Below are positions 38,302 through 47,650 of a DNA stretch of 64,000 nt, piece by piece. The stretch comes from Pseudomonas sp. v388 (lineage in GTDB: Bacteria > Pseudomonadota > Gammaproteobacteria > Pseudomonadales > Pseudomonadaceae). The stretch lies in NCBI RefSeq assembly GCF_003935425.1, contig NZ_RHQN01000004.1, positions 124,001 through 188,000 on the forward strand, read 5' to 3'. The notes beneath the pieces were generated by a model. It was not told the DNA's origin. It made no database searches and saw only the letters and a list, made by a program, of their open reading frames with translations. Each line of letters opens with the position of its first letter. The first letter of the stretch is position 1. A program made the translations under genes and the position numbers.

Positions 38302-39003
38302 TCAGAAATCGTCTTCGACCTGACCATCCTTGACCTTGAACTCGCGGTTCTGCAGGTAGGCATTGCGGATGAAGGTGTACTTGTCACCCTGGATCATCTT
38401 TTCAGCAGGCAGCAGGCTGGCGCGCGTGTCGACCATGTTCACGCCCAGTGCCGAATTGCGGGTCGGCACGTGGTCGATGTAGCGATAAGGCGTGGCGTAG
38501 CTGTCCGGAACACGGGAGATGGTGTCGCGCACCGTGCTTGGACCCAGCAGCGGCAGCATCACGAACGGGCCGCTCGGTACACCCCAGTAACCCAGCGTCT
38601 GGCCGAAGTCTTCTTCACTGCGTTGCAGACCCATGTGGGTGCCGACGTCAATGAAGCCCAGCAGGCCGAACGTGGTGTTGAAGATCAGGCGCGCGGTATC
38701 GGTGCCTGCTGCAGCCGGCTTGGCTTGCAGCACGTTGTTGGCCAGGTTGCCGACATCGCCGATGTTGTTGAAGAAGTTATGGACCCCGTCTTCCACGAAT
38801 TGAGGCGCGATGTACTGATACCCTTGGGCAATTGGCTTGAGGGTGTAGGTGTCCACGACATCGTTGAAACGAAAGATGGCGCGGTTCACGCCTTCCCAGG
38901 GATCGTCCTCGGCAGCCTGGACGACAACCGGGACCAGCGCAATACCGGCACACATGGAAAGCTGAGCCAGACGTTTGATGAAGCCTGCACCTGTCACGGG
39001 CAT
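38302..39003 (-). CDS. mlaA: MlaA/VacJ, outer-membrane component of phospholipid retrograde transport
   Basis: 233 residues from the ATG at 39003; a GTG at 39012 overlaps the AAGGAG ribosome binding site and is rejected. Family motifs are clear: DPWEGVNRAIFRFND, NNIGDVGNLANNVLQ, and the GLLGFIDVGTHMGL and GVPSGPFVMLPLLGPSTVRD stretches. MlaA removes phospholipids from the outer leaflet of the outer membrane and passes them to MlaC. Unlike E. coli MlaA, the signal peptide (ending VVVQA) has no good lipobox: the Cys in LSMCAG is preceded by Met. Orthologue of PA2800 by order. Confidence 0.93.
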   Translation of the reverse strand: MPVTGAGFIKRLAQLSMCAGIALVPVVVQAAEDDPWEGVNRAIFRFNDVVDTYTLKPIAQGYQYIAPQFVEDGVHNFFNNIGDVGNLANNVLQAKPAAAGTDTARLIFNTTFGLLGFIDVGTHMGLQRSEEDFGQTLGYWGVPSGPFVMLPLLGPSTVRDTISRVPDSYATPYRYIDHVPTRNSALGVNMVDTRASLLPAEKMIQGDKYTFIRNAYLQNREFKVKDGQVEDDF

Positions 39004-39193
39004 AGCTGACACTCCTTATCGAAATAGTGACGCGGGCGCTACGCCCCCACACGCGAGGACGGCAGTATAAAGTGTTCCGCGAGAAATAAGGCAGTTCTGT
39101 AAGTGCTGCAGATTCGATAAACGACTTCACCTTTCGTTCATCCGACTGTCATACAAGCCCGGTAGCGTGCGTGGATATTTCAGAGATATTTCC

Positions 39194-39808
39194 ATGCTCG
39201 CGCCGGCCGCCGTTCCCCTCCCCGTTTTTCCTGCCCTGCTGTTTGGTCTGAGCGGCTGCCTGGTGGACTTCGGTGCGCAGGCAGCAAGTCAGGCCCCGGC
39301 CCTCAAACATCAGGACTGGGCCACCGCCACGCCGGGTGCTCTGGACATTTTGCGTACACTCAAGCAGCAGGGTGTTCCGTGCGCCTGGATCGATGAATTG
39401 CCCCAGGACATCAGCACCGCGCTGGCAGCGCCGTTGGGCGACTGGATCAGCGCTGCGCCGCGCCCGACAGTGCCATGGCCGGCACCGGATGCGTGCTGGC
39501 TGGCGTTGATGGCGCTCAATGCCGGCCAGCTGGATGGCTGCGTGTTGATCAGCGGCGATCCACGCTTGCTGCAATCAGGTTTGAACGCGGGACTGTGGAC
39601 CATCGGCCTGGCCTCTTGCGGACCACTGTGCGGATTGTCGCCGACGCAATGGCAAGCGCTGGACGCCGCCGAGCGCGAGCGTCGACGCGCCCAGGCCACG
39701 CTCAAGCTTTACGCACTGGGCGTGCATTCGGTCATCGATCACCTGGGTGAACTGCACTCCTGCCTGAACGATATCGCGCTGCGCCGCAGCAAAGGCGAAA
39801 AGCCCTGA
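39194..39808 (+). CDS. HAD-superfamily, phosphonoacetaldehyde-hydrolase-related protein lacking the catalytic Asp
   Basis: 204 residues from the ATG at 39194; an in-frame GTG at 39167 is an alternative. The N-terminus LLFGLSGCLVDFGAQA aligns with the HAD motif I of phosphonatase (FDWAGTTVDYG), but the nucleophile Asp is Gly and the following motif is degraded. The middle (WIDELPQDI, VLISGDPRLLQSGLNAG) keeps a HAD-like fold including motif III/IV traces. Several pseudomonads have such a 'phosphonoacetaldehyde hydrolase-related' protein (PA2803-like) at this place. It is unlikely to hydrolyse by the normal HAD mechanism; its function is unknown. Confidence 0.75.
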   Translation: MLAPAAVPLPVFPALLFGLSGCLVDFGAQAASQAPALKHQDWATATPGALDILRTLKQQGVPCAWIDELPQDISTALAAPLGDWISAAPRPTVPWPAPDACWLALMALNAGQLDGCVLISGDPRLLQSGLNAGLWTIGLASCGPLCGLSPTQWQALDAAERERRRAQATLKLYALGVHSVIDHLGELHSCLNDIALRRSKGEKP

Positions 39809-39914
39809 CGGCAATCATGCAGGTCAACAGCAGGTGGATTAGTCTTGATACATCACGGACCTTTCGCCGGACGGCGCAGTCCATGAATCAGACTTATCAG
39901 AGAAGGAGCACGCG

Positions 39915-40184
39915 ATGCCTGCCCGCGAATTGCAAGAACAGCTCAACACCCTGCGCGATCAACTGGAGCAGAATCCGCCGCTTTCGGAAGCCGAGCGCGA
40001 CAACCTGCGCGAGCTGATGCAACAGATTGAAACAAAAATCGCATTGGAAAATGCCACCCACGAGCAGGACGCCAGCCTGGCCGACGGCGTGAACCTGGCG
40101 GTAGAGCGCTTCGAACTGGAACACCCGGCGATTGCCGGAACACTGCGCAATATCGTGCAGACGTTGGGCAATATCGGGATTTGA
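39915..40184 (+). CDS. DUF4404 family protein
   Basis: 89 residues. It starts MPARELQEQL behind an excellent AGAAGGAG. Residues 3-50 form a predicted coiled coil (leucine/glutamate heptads). The tail LEHPAIAGTLRNIVQTLGNI is the most conserved part of the DUF4404 family. Cytoplasmic, no signal peptide. Same location as PA2805 upstream of queF in P. aeruginosa; function unknown. Confidence 0.85.
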   Translation: MPARELQEQLNTLRDQLEQNPPLSEAERDNLRELMQQIETKIALENATHEQDASLADGVNLAVERFELEHPAIAGTLRNIVQTLGNIGI

Positions 40185-40230
40185 TGGGGGTAGGTGTCCT
40201 GCCCGCGCCTGCGGATCATTGCACTCCCCC

Positions 40231-40321
40231 GCAGGCGCCAGCTCGTTGGCGAAGCGCACATCCAGGCAGTCGCGGTCGCTGCGCTGCCACGGCCCCATTC
40301 GCCAGCAAGCTGGCTTCTACA
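40231..40321. repeat. REP pair between DUF4404 gene and queF
   Basis: GCAGGCGCCAGCTCGTTGGC (40231) and the inverted CGCCAGCAAGCTGGCTTCTA (40300) flank a spacer of about 50 bp. The sequence resembles the common Pseudomonas REP 'TTCGCCAGCAAGCTGGCTCCTAC'. It lies between converging genes and may end transcription from both. Confidence 0.7.
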
Positions 40322-40358
40322 GGTACTGCAGAGATTGCAGGTGCACTGCTGTCACAAC

Positions 40359-41189
40359 TTACTGCCTGGCCAGCCGACGATTATCCACGTCCAGCATTTC
40401 GGTGCTGCGGTAGGGGTTGATGTCCAGGCCGCCTCGGCGCACGTAGCGGGCGTAGACGGTCAGGTGCTCGGGTTTGAGCAGGCATTGCAGGTCGAGGAAG
40501 ATCCGCTCCACACATTGCTCATGAAAATCCGAATGCTGGCGGAAGCTGACGATGTATTCCAGAAAGCTGGCGTGATCCAGCACCGCGCCGCGGTATTGCA
40601 CCACCACACTGCCCCAGTCCGGCTGACTGGTCACCGGGCAGTTGGACTTGAGCAGGTGGCTGTGCAGACTCTCTTCCACCACGCGCGACGCGTCGCAGCG
40701 CAGCAGCTCCGGCTGTGGACGGTCGTAGCTGCTGATGCTCACGTCCAGGTCGTCGACACACGTCCCCGGCAATGACGCCACGCCCTCGCCTTCGATATCC
40801 GCCAGACTGCGAATGCGCACACCCACCGGCATGCCCGCCGCCGCTGACAGATCCTTCTCCAGCGTCGCCTGCACCTGCTGCCGATCAGCGAAAGCCGTCT
40901 GGTTCAGTGAGTTCAGGTACAGCTTGAAGGACTTGGATTCAATGATGTTCGGCGACTCGGCCGGAATGCAGAACTCACCGATGGCCACCACCGGCTTGCC
41001 CGACGGCAGCAGCCAGGACAGCTCGTAGCAGTTCCAGAAATCGACGCCCTTGTATGGCAGGGTCTGGGCAGTCAGCCCCAGTTCCGCCCATTTCGCCGCC
41101 CGCGCAATGGGAAACAGCAAGGAAGGCGTGTAGGTGGCGATGTACTCGCTGGACTTGCCCAGCGGTGAATGTTCGGCGGCGGGATGCAT
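40359..41189 (-). CDS. queF: NADPH-dependent 7-cyano-7-deazaguanine reductase
   Basis: 276 residues, long-form QueF with tandem tunnel folds. It reduces preQ0 to preQ1, the nitrile reduction step in queuosine synthesis. The substrate-binding motif [11 protein letters not shown] (about residues 84-94) and the catalytic cysteine in [12 protein letters not shown] (about 184) are present, with [20 protein letters not shown] near the C-terminus. It lies downstream of lolCDE on the same strand but is separated by a terminator. Confidence 0.96.
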   Translation of the reverse strand: MHPAAEHSPLGKSSEYIATYTPSLLFPIARAAKWAELGLTAQTLPYKGVDFWNCYELSWLLPSGKPVVAIGEFCIPAESPNIIESKSFKLYLNSLNQTAFADRQQVQATLEKDLSAAAGMPVGVRIRSLADIEGEGVASLPGTCVDDLDVSISSYDRPQPELLRCDASRVVEESLHSHLLKSNCPVTSQPDWGSVVVQYRGAVLDHASFLEYIVSFRQHSDFHEQCVERIFLDLQCLLKPEHLTVYARYVRRGGLDINPYRSTEMLDVDNRRLARQ

Positions 41190-41257
41190 GGCAATACCTG
41201 AAGCTTGGGAAATAACCCGGCGAGTCTATAGGGTTTGCCCAAGTCTTTCAGCGGGAA

Positions 41258-41284
41258 AATCCGCCGGCTCGGGCGAGCCGGCGC
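41258..41284 (-). terminator. Rho-independent terminator of the lolCDE operon
   Basis: On the minus strand GCCGGCTCG, CC, CGAGCCGGC is followed by GGATTTTCCC, 25 bases after the lolE stop. Confidence 0.8.
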
Positions 41285-41308
41285 AAGGTCTTGGTCAGTG
41301 GCGCGCAA

Positions 41309-42553
41309 TCATTCGTAGCGCAGCGCGTGGGCCGGCTCGATCTGCGCTGCGCGCCAGGCCGGGTAAATGGTCGCCAGGAAGCTCAGGATGAAACCGGCGC
41401 TGCAGATCAACAGCACGTCGAAGCCTTGCAGCTCGGACGGCAGGTTGCTGATGAAATACACGTCGGAGCTGAACACATGCTGGCCGCTGACCCGCTCGAA
41501 CCAGCCCACCAGACTGCTGACGTTGAGCGCGGCGATCACACCCAGCACGCCGCCGATCAAGGTGCCGACGATGCCGATCACCGTGCCCTGGACCATGAAG
41601 ATCGCCATGATCTGCCTTGGCGTAGCGCCGATGGTACGCAGGATGGCGATGTCCGCACCCTTGTCGTTCACCACCATGATCAAGGTGGCGATGATATTGA
41701 ACGCGGCCACGGCGACGATCATCAGCAGCAACAGGCCGATCATGGTCTTTTCCATTTTCATGGCGCTGAACAGGCTGCCCTGGGTGTGAGTCCAGTCATC
41801 GGCACGGTAGCCGGCGCCCAGTTGCGCGGCAATGGCGGTGGAAACCTGGGGCGCGGCGTACAGGTCCTTGAGCGCCAGGCGCACGCCCTGCACCTGGCCG
41901 GGCTGCCAGCGCTGCATCTGCGCGGCATCGGCGATATTGATCAGGCCCATGGAGCCGTCCAGTTCCGCGCCGACCTTGAACACCCCGACCACGGTCAGAC
42001 GCTGCATGCGCGGCGTGATGCCGCCCGGCGCGGTGCTGACTTCCGGCACGATCAGGGTGAGCTTGTCGCCAACGGTCAGACGGAAGCGGCGCGCCGTGAT
42101 GTCGCCCAGCACTACGCCGAATTCGCCCGGCTTGAGGTCTTCCAGCTTGCCGCGCACGATGTGCCGGGTGACGATCGACACGTTATGCTCCAGCGCCGGA
42201 TCGATGCCGCTGATCTGGATCGGCTGCATCGAGCCCTTGTAGGACAGCATGCCTTCCATCTCGGTAAGCGGCACGGCGGCGGTCACCTCGGGATTCTTCA
42301 GCGCCGCGTCCGCCACCGGCTTCCAGTCGTCCAGCGGCGTGGTCCCGGCGATCATCGCGTGGGGCACCATGCCCAGAATCCGCGAACTCATTTCGCGCTG
42401 GAAACCGTTCATGACCGACAGCACCACGATCATCGCCAGCACGCCCAGTGCCAGACCGATCATCGACGTCATCGAAATGAACGAAATAAAGTTCTTGCGG
42501 CGTTTGGCGCGGGTATAGCGCAAGCCGATAAACATGGGTAACGGTCTGAACAT
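41309..42553 (-). CDS. lolE: LolE-type inner-membrane permease of the lipoprotein exporter
   Basis: 414 residues from the ATG at 42553 (MFRPLPMFIGLRYTR); a TTG six bases upstream is unlikely. Topology of the LolC/E family: one N-terminal helix (about residues 24-50), a periplasmic domain (50-265), then three helices (270-300, 315-345, 375-400) and the LALRYE-like C-terminus HALRYE. Together with LolC and LolD it extracts outer-membrane lipoproteins from the inner membrane and hands them to LolA. Third gene of the lol operon; C/E naming follows E. coli order. Confidence 0.92.
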   Translation of the reverse strand: MFRPLPMFIGLRYTRAKRRKNFISFISMTSMIGLALGVLAMIVVLSVMNGFQREMSSRILGMVPHAMIAGTTPLDDWKPVADAALKNPEVTAAVPLTEMEGMLSYKGSMQPIQISGIDPALEHNVSIVTRHIVRGKLEDLKPGEFGVVLGDITARRFRLTVGDKLTLIVPEVSTAPGGITPRMQRLTVVGVFKVGAELDGSMGLINIADAAQMQRWQPGQVQGVRLALKDLYAAPQVSTAIAAQLGAGYRADDWTHTQGSLFSAMKMEKTMIGLLLLMIVAVAAFNIIATLIMVVNDKGADIAILRTIGATPRQIMAIFMVQGTVIGIVGTLIGGVLGVIAALNVSSLVGWFERVSGQHVFSSDVYFISNLPSELQGFDVLLICSAGFILSFLATIYPAWRAAQIEPAHALRYE

Positions 42554-42613
42554 TCGCAAGCACCGTGAAAGAGATGAAGACCCCGGCGCGATGCACTGCG
42601 CCGGGTCGGTAGA

Positions 42614-43312
42614 TCAAGCTTCGACGAGGTGGCCGTCTTCCAGGCGCAGGACGCGGTCCATCTGCCGGGCCAGGTTCAGGTCGTGGGTGACCACCAGGAA
42701 CGCGGTTCGCGACGACGCGCTCAGCTCGCGCATCAGGTCCTGGATGCCTTGCGCGGTGTGGTGATCGAGGTTGCCGGTGGGCTCGTCGAGCATCACCAGG
42801 CCCGGCTGGTTGACCAGCGCCCGGGCGATTGCCACCCGCTGGCGTTCACCACCGGACAACTCGGCAGGCTTGTGCGCCAGACGATGCCCCAGGCCAACCC
42901 GCTCCAGCAATGCAGTGGCACGCTGACGCGCCTCCGGAATGGCGGTGCGGCCGATCAGCAGCGGCATGCAGACGTTTTCCAGGGCGGTGAATTCCGGCAG
43001 CAGGTGGTGGAACTGGTAAACGAAACCCAGCGCCCGGTTACGCAGCATGCCGCGGGCTTTCTCGTTCAGCGCCGACAGTTCTTCGCCGGCCAGCCAGACG
43101 CTGCCTTCGGATGGCGTGTCCAGGCCGCCGAGCAGATTGAGCAGGGTGCTCTTGCCCGACCCGGAACTGCCGACGATGGCCACTCGCTCACCGGCGTGCA
43201 GTTCCAGTTGCAGACCTGACAGGACCACAACCGACTCTGGGCCTTCCTCGTAGGATTTACCCAGGTTGCGGCAACTCAATACTGCTTTATCCAACATGCC
43301 CGACTCACTCAT
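42614..43312 (-). CDS. lolD: LolD, ATPase of the lipoprotein exporter
   Basis: 232 residues from the ATG at 43312, which overlaps the end of lolC by eight bases; the open frame back to 43348 is inside lolC. Walker [17 protein letters not shown], signature [15 protein letters not shown] and Walker [13 protein letters not shown] are intact. The 'LolD motif' region between Walker A and the signature has [16 protein letters not shown], which contacts LolC/E. It powers lipoprotein release from the inner membrane. Confidence 0.95.
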   Translation of the reverse strand: MSESGMLDKAVLSCRNLGKSYEEGPESVVVLSGLQLELHAGERVAIVGSSGSGKSTLLNLLGGLDTPSEGSVWLAGEELSALNEKARGMLRNRALGFVYQFHHLLPEFTALENVCMPLLIGRTAIPEARQRATALLERVGLGHRLAHKPAELSGGERQRVAIARALVNQPGLVMLDEPTGNLDHHTAQGIQDLMRELSASSRTAFLVVTHDLNLARQMDRVLRLEDGHLVEA

Positions 43313-44555
43313 AACGTAGCGCCTCCGCCGGTTGGGTGCGCGCAGCACGCCAGGCCGGATACAGGGTGGCGAGGAAACTCAGGACCAACGCCGCGCCGCA
43401 GACCTGGAACACGTCCTGGGCCATCAGCTGCGAAGGCAGGTAATCGATGAAATACACGTCGGCGTTGAGAAACTTGTGGCCGATCAGGCCTTCGAGCGCC
43501 GAAATCGCCGCGCTGACGTTAAGGGCCGCGAGGATGCCCAAGGCCGCGCCGATCAGCGTGCCGGCCACGCCGATCACGGTGCCCTGGACCATGAAGATCG
43601 CCATGATCTGCCGTGGCGTGGAGCCCAGGGTACGCAGGATGGCGATGTCGCCCTTCTTGTCGTTGACCACCATCACCAGCGTGGAAATGATGTTGAACGC
43701 CGCCACCGCCACGATCAGCAGCAACAACAGGCCGATCATGGCTTTTTCCATGCGGATGGCCTGATACAGGTTGCCGTGGGTGCGGGTCCAGTCGCGGGCG
43801 TAATACTTGTTCTCGCCCAGTTTCTGAGCGATGTCCCAGGACGTGCGCGGCGCATCGAACAGGTCGGTGAATTTCAGGCGCAGGCCCTGGACCTGATCCG
43901 GCTTCCAGCGATGCAGACGGCCCAGATCGTCGAGATTGGTAAGGCCCAGGAACCCATCGATCTCCCCGGCGCCGACGTGAAAGATGCCGACCACCTCGAA
44001 GCGCTTCATGCGCGGGAACATGCCGGCGGGCGTGATGGTGACTTCCGGTGCGACGAAGGTCAGCTTGTCGCCGACCCCGACGCCCAGCTTGGTCGCTGCC
44101 TTGTCGCCGATCATGATGCCGAAACTGCCAGGGGCCAGGGCGTCCAGCTGCCCCTGCTGGATGAACCTGTCGATGATCGAGACGTTGCGCTCCTGAGCCG
44201 GGTCGACGCCGTTGAGCAGCACCTTCTGCACCTTGCCGTCATGGGTCAGCAAACCCTGCATCTGGGTGAACGGCGCCACGGCTTCCACCTGAGGATTCTG
44301 CTGAACCTGCCCGGCCAATGCGCGCCAGTCGGTAACCGGGTCGCCCGACTCGATGGTTGCGTGGGGCACCATGCCCAGCACGCGCGTGCGCATTTCATGG
44401 TCGAAGCCATTCATGACCGATAACACGACTATCATCACCACAACGCCGAGCGCCAGGCCGATCATGGACGTCAGGGAAATGAAGGAAACAAAATGATTGC
44501 GGCGTTTGGCACGGGTGTAGCGGGTGCCGATGAATACAAAGAGAGGTCTGAACAT
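43305..44555 (-). CDS. lolC: LolC-type inner-membrane permease of the lipoprotein exporter
   Basis: 416 residues. It shows the same architecture as LolE: N-terminal helix at 24-50, large periplasmic domain, three C-terminal helices (about 275-305, 320-350, 378-400), ending AEALRYE. The two permeases here share many identical stretches ([33 protein letters not shown]), so they arose by duplication. First gene of the lol operon, divergent from the PilZ-like gene at 44658. Confidence 0.92.
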   Translation of the reverse strand: MFRPLFVFIGTRYTRAKRRNHFVSFISLTSMIGLALGVVVMIVVLSVMNGFDHEMRTRVLGMVPHATIESGDPVTDWRALAGQVQQNPQVEAVAPFTQMQGLLTHDGKVQKVLLNGVDPAQERNVSIIDRFIQQGQLDALAPGSFGIMIGDKAATKLGVGVGDKLTFVAPEVTITPAGMFPRMKRFEVVGIFHVGAGEIDGFLGLTNLDDLGRLHRWKPDQVQGLRLKFTDLFDAPRTSWDIAQKLGENKYYARDWTRTHGNLYQAIRMEKAMIGLLLLLIVAVAAFNIISTLVMVVNDKKGDIAILRTLGSTPRQIMAIFMVQGTVIGVAGTLIGAALGILAALNVSAAISALEGLIGHKFLNADVYFIDYLPSQLMAQDVFQVCGAALVLSFLATLYPAWRAARTQPAEALRYE

Positions 44556-44657
44556 GTAGGAATTTGTTCGCAGGAATGGGGACGTCTGTGTGGCGGGCCT
44601 CGACGTGCAGCTTTACACTCGAAACACTCAGACCACCGCCGCTACCATGGGTTCGCC

Positions 44658-45245
44658 ATGTCGACATTAGATGAAGAAGAACGCCGCGAATACTACCGTA
44701 TCGAGGACAGCGTCGCACTGGAAATTAACCCGCTGAGCCGAGCCGGCCAGGCCACCGGAAACGCGGGCGAAGACACCTCGGTGCTGTTCGACCTGCTCAG
44801 CGAATTGCACGTCAGTGAGTTCGAATCCCAGCACCTGTTGCGCCAGCTGGACGAGCGCGACCGGGTATTGACCAGCTTTCTCAAGGCCATGAACAAACGG
44901 GTCGACCTGCTCGGCCGGGTGATCGCGCACACCGCATTGGGCGACCTGGGCGAGCCGCAACCGGTGAAACTGTCCGAGGGCGGCGTGGAATTCAATTCGT
45001 ATCAGGAGTTTGCCGCGGGCGAACGGCTATCCGTGAAGATGGTGCTGATGCCGCAAGCGGCGGGCCTGCTGCTGCGCGCCAGGGTCATCCACTGCCATCC
45101 AGCGGGCGCAGGCCGATTTTCCATCGGCACCGAATTCATCGACCTGCCCGACGCGCAACGCCAGTTGCTGGCCCGCCACGTGTTGCAGCGCCAGGCTCAA
45201 CAGCGGCGTCAGGCACTGGAGCAGAACGACCCGCCCAAGGCGTGA
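44658..45245 (+). CDS. PilZ-domain-containing protein
   Basis: 195 residues from the ATG at 44658; the longer open frame to 44493 overlaps the lolC promoter and is rejected. The N-terminus has RREYYR (RxxxR). The mid-protein LSEGGVEF stands where DxSxxG is expected, so the acidic residue of the motif is missing. A helical segment (residues 35-85) separates the two parts, as in the PilZ-like proteins next to lolCDE (PA2989) in P. aeruginosa. c-di-GMP binding is therefore uncertain. Confidence 0.82.
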   Translation: MSTLDEEERREYYRIEDSVALEINPLSRAGQATGNAGEDTSVLFDLLSELHVSEFESQHLLRQLDERDRVLTSFLKAMNKRVDLLGRVIAHTALGDLGEPQPVKLSEGGVEFNSYQEFAAGERLSVKMVLMPQAAGLLLRARVIHCHPAGAGRFSIGTEFIDLPDAQRQLLARHVLQRQAQQRRQALEQNDPPKA

Positions 45246-45308
45246 TCCCACCGAATTTTTTCAAGACTTACATCTGTGTAATGGGCGCCTTTCAGGCCAG
45301 GAGTAATC

Positions 45309-46031
45309 GTGACCCTTATTTACGGCCACCGCGGCGCCAAAGGCGAAGCACCGGAAAATACCCTGAGCAGTTTTCAGGAATGTCTCAAGCACGGCGTGCG
45401 CCGTTGCGAACTGGACCTGCACTTATCTCGCGACGGCGAACTGATGGTGATCCACGACCCGACCCTCAAGCGCACCACCGGACGGGGCGGCAAGGTCAAT
45501 GAACACACGGCCGCCGACCTGGTGACGTATGACGCCCGCAAAGGCGGCCCGGGCTGGGTTACGCCCTGCCCGATTCCGCGTCTCGAAGAATTGTTCGAGC
45601 AATGCGCGTTCGAGCACTGGCAGCTGGAGGTCAAGAGCGCTTCGCGCACCCGCGCTGCCAATACCGTGCTGGCGATCCGGGAAATGGCCCAGCGGCATGG
45701 CCTGCTGGACAAGATCACCATTACGTCAAGTTCACGGGAAGTGCTGCGGGCGGCGGTGGAGCTGACGCCGGATATCTCTCGCGGCCTGGTGGCCGAGTAC
45801 GCGTGGCTCGACCCGTTGAAGGTCGCGCAGAACTACGGTTGTGAGATTCTGGCGCTGAACTGGACGCTGTGCACGCCCGAGCGCCTGATCAAGGCGCAGC
45901 GTGAAGGTCTGCACGTGTCGGTGTGGACGGTCAACGAGCCCGCGCTGATGCGCAGGCTCGCCGACTTCGGCGTTGACAGCCTGATTACAGACTTTCCCGG
46001 TTTGGCCACCGCCACGCTCGGGAATCGCTGA
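45309..46031 (+). CDS. Glycerophosphodiester phosphodiesterase
   Basis: 240 residues, GTG start at 45309 with GGAG upstream. Hydrolyses glycerophosphodiesters to glycerol-3-phosphate and an alcohol. The metal and catalytic residues are visible: HRGAKGEAPENT, ELDLHLSRDG and VIHDP, and the LEVKS strand. No signal peptide, so it is a cytoplasmic UgpQ-like enzyme and not the periplasmic GlpQ. It lies between the PilZ-like gene and sth, the same order as PA2989-PA2991. Confidence 0.92.
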   Translation: MTLIYGHRGAKGEAPENTLSSFQECLKHGVRRCELDLHLSRDGELMVIHDPTLKRTTGRGGKVNEHTAADLVTYDARKGGPGWVTPCPIPRLEELFEQCAFEHWQLEVKSASRTRAANTVLAIREMAQRHGLLDKITITSSSREVLRAAVELTPDISRGLVAEYAWLDPLKVAQNYGCEILALNWTLCTPERLIKAQREGLHVSVWTVNEPALMRRLADFGVDSLITDFPGLATATLGNR

Positions 46032-46040
46032 AATCGGTCT

Positions 46041-46080
46041 CCCCGGCCGGCTCAGGCCACCGGCCGGAGTCGCTCAAAAA
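46041..46080. terminator. Terminator between the phosphodiesterase gene and sth
   Basis: CCGGCCGG at 46043-46050 and 46060-46067 form a stem, followed by an AAAAA run that is a T-run for sth on the minus strand side; the two genes converge here. Confidence 0.6.
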
Positions 46081-47468
46081 AGCCGGTTCAGGCCGTCATA
46101 GGCCGCGACCCGATAGGCTTCGGCCATGGTCGGATAGTTGAACGTGGTGTTCACGAAGTACTTCATCGTGTTCGCCGCGCCTTCCTGGTTCATGATCGCC
46201 TGACCGATGTGCACGATCTCCGACGCCTGGTCGCCGAAGCAATGCACGCCCAGCACTTCTAGCGTCTCGCGGTGGAACAGGATCTTGAGCATGCCGACCC
46301 GCTCGCCGGAAATCTGCGCCCGCGCCATGCCTTTGAAGAACGCCTTGCCCACTTCGTAAGGCACCTTGGCCTGGGTCAGTTCGTGTTCGTTCTGGCCGAT
46401 GGAACTGATCTCGGGAATGGTGTAGATCCCGGTCGGCACGTCGTTCACATAGCGCCAGCTGCCATTATCGACCACCGAACCTGCGGCGGAACGGCCCTGA
46501 TCGTAAGCGGCGCTGGCCAGGCTCGGCCAGCCGATCACGTCGCCTGCGCCATACACGTTGGAAACGCTGGTGCGGTAGTTTTCGTCGACCTCGATCTGAC
46601 CTCGGCCGTTGGCTTTCAGGCCGATGTTTTCCAGGCCCAGGCGGTCAGTGTTGCCGGTGCGGCCGTTGCACCAGAGCAAGGCGTCGGCCTTGATCTTCTT
46701 GCCGGACTTGAGGTGCAGGATCACGCCGTTTTCCAGGCCTTCGACCCGCTCGTACTCTTCGTTATGGCGAACCATGACGTTGTTGTTGCTGAAGTGATAA
46801 CTCAGCGCCTGGGAAATTTCCGTGTCCAGGAAGCTGAGCAACTGGTCACGGTTGTCCACCAGTTCGACCAGCACGCCCAGGCCGCTGAAGATCGAGGCGT
46901 ATTCGCAGCCGATCACGCCGGCACCGTAGATGATCAGCTTGCGTGGCGTGTGACCCAGGCTGAGGATGGTATCGCTGTCGTAGATGCGTTTGTGGGTGAA
47001 GTCGATATCGGCCGGGCGATACGGGCGCGAGCCGGTGGCGATGATGATCTGGTTGGCGACCAGCTTTTCCACGACACCGTTGCTGCACACCACGTTGATG
47101 CTGGTTTCATCGGCGAAGCTGCCGGTGCCGAAAAAAACATCGACGCGGTTGCGGGCGTAGTAGCTGGTGCGCGAGGCGACCTGCTTGGAAATGACCATCT
47201 CGGCGTTTTTCAGCACATCAGGGAACGAGAACCAGCGCGGCTCGCCGATGGCCCGGAACATCGGGTTGGTGTTGAACTGGATGATCTGCTTGACCGAGTG
47301 ACGCAAGGCCTTGGACGGGATGGTGCCCAAGTGGGTGCAGTTGCCGCCCACCTGCCGACGGCTGTCGACCATGGCGACCTTGCGGCCCGCCTTCGCAGCG
47401 TTCATTGCCGCGCCTTCCCCGGCAGGGCCGGAACCCAGTACCACCACGTCGTAGTTGTAGACAGCCAT
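46074..47468 (-). CDS. sth: Soluble pyridine nucleotide transhydrogenase
   Basis: 464 residues, flavoprotein of the disulfide-reductase family. Transfers hydride between NADPH and NAD+ to balance the two pools. FAD site [14 protein letters not shown], the motif [17 protein letters not shown] (only one of the usual redox cysteines, as in all STH enzymes), NAD site [20 protein letters not shown], and the C-terminal [16 protein letters not shown] are present. Full length; start has AAGGAG upstream. Confidence 0.97.
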   Translation of the reverse strand: MAVYNYDVVVLGSGPAGEGAAMNAAKAGRKVAMVDSRRQVGGNCTHLGTIPSKALRHSVKQIIQFNTNPMFRAIGEPRWFSFPDVLKNAEMVISKQVASRTSYYARNRVDVFFGTGSFADETSINVVCSNGVVEKLVANQIIIATGSRPYRPADIDFTHKRIYDSDTILSLGHTPRKLIIYGAGVIGCEYASIFSGLGVLVELVDNRDQLLSFLDTEISQALSYHFSNNNVMVRHNEEYERVEGLENGVILHLKSGKKIKADALLWCNGRTGNTDRLGLENIGLKANGRGQIEVDENYRTSVSNVYGAGDVIGWPSLASAAYDQGRSAAGSVVDNGSWRYVNDVPTGIYTIPEISSIGQNEHELTQAKVPYEVGKAFFKGMARAQISGERVGMLKILFHRETLEVLGVHCFGDQASEIVHIGQAIMNQEGAANTMKYFVNTTFNYPTMAEAYRVAAYDGLNRLF

Positions 47469-47650
47469 GCGTACTCCTTTATAACGGACCGAGGCGCCAC
47501 TCTGGCATCTCTGGCTTAATCACGCCGCGCAGTCTAGCGCTGCATCACGGCTGCGAACATTAACCCTTGGTCGCGTCGAAGGCCACTTTTGTGTGCCGGG
47601 TACACCGCCGGACGCCGACCACCGGGGCCGGCGTCGCGGCGGATGGCGCG

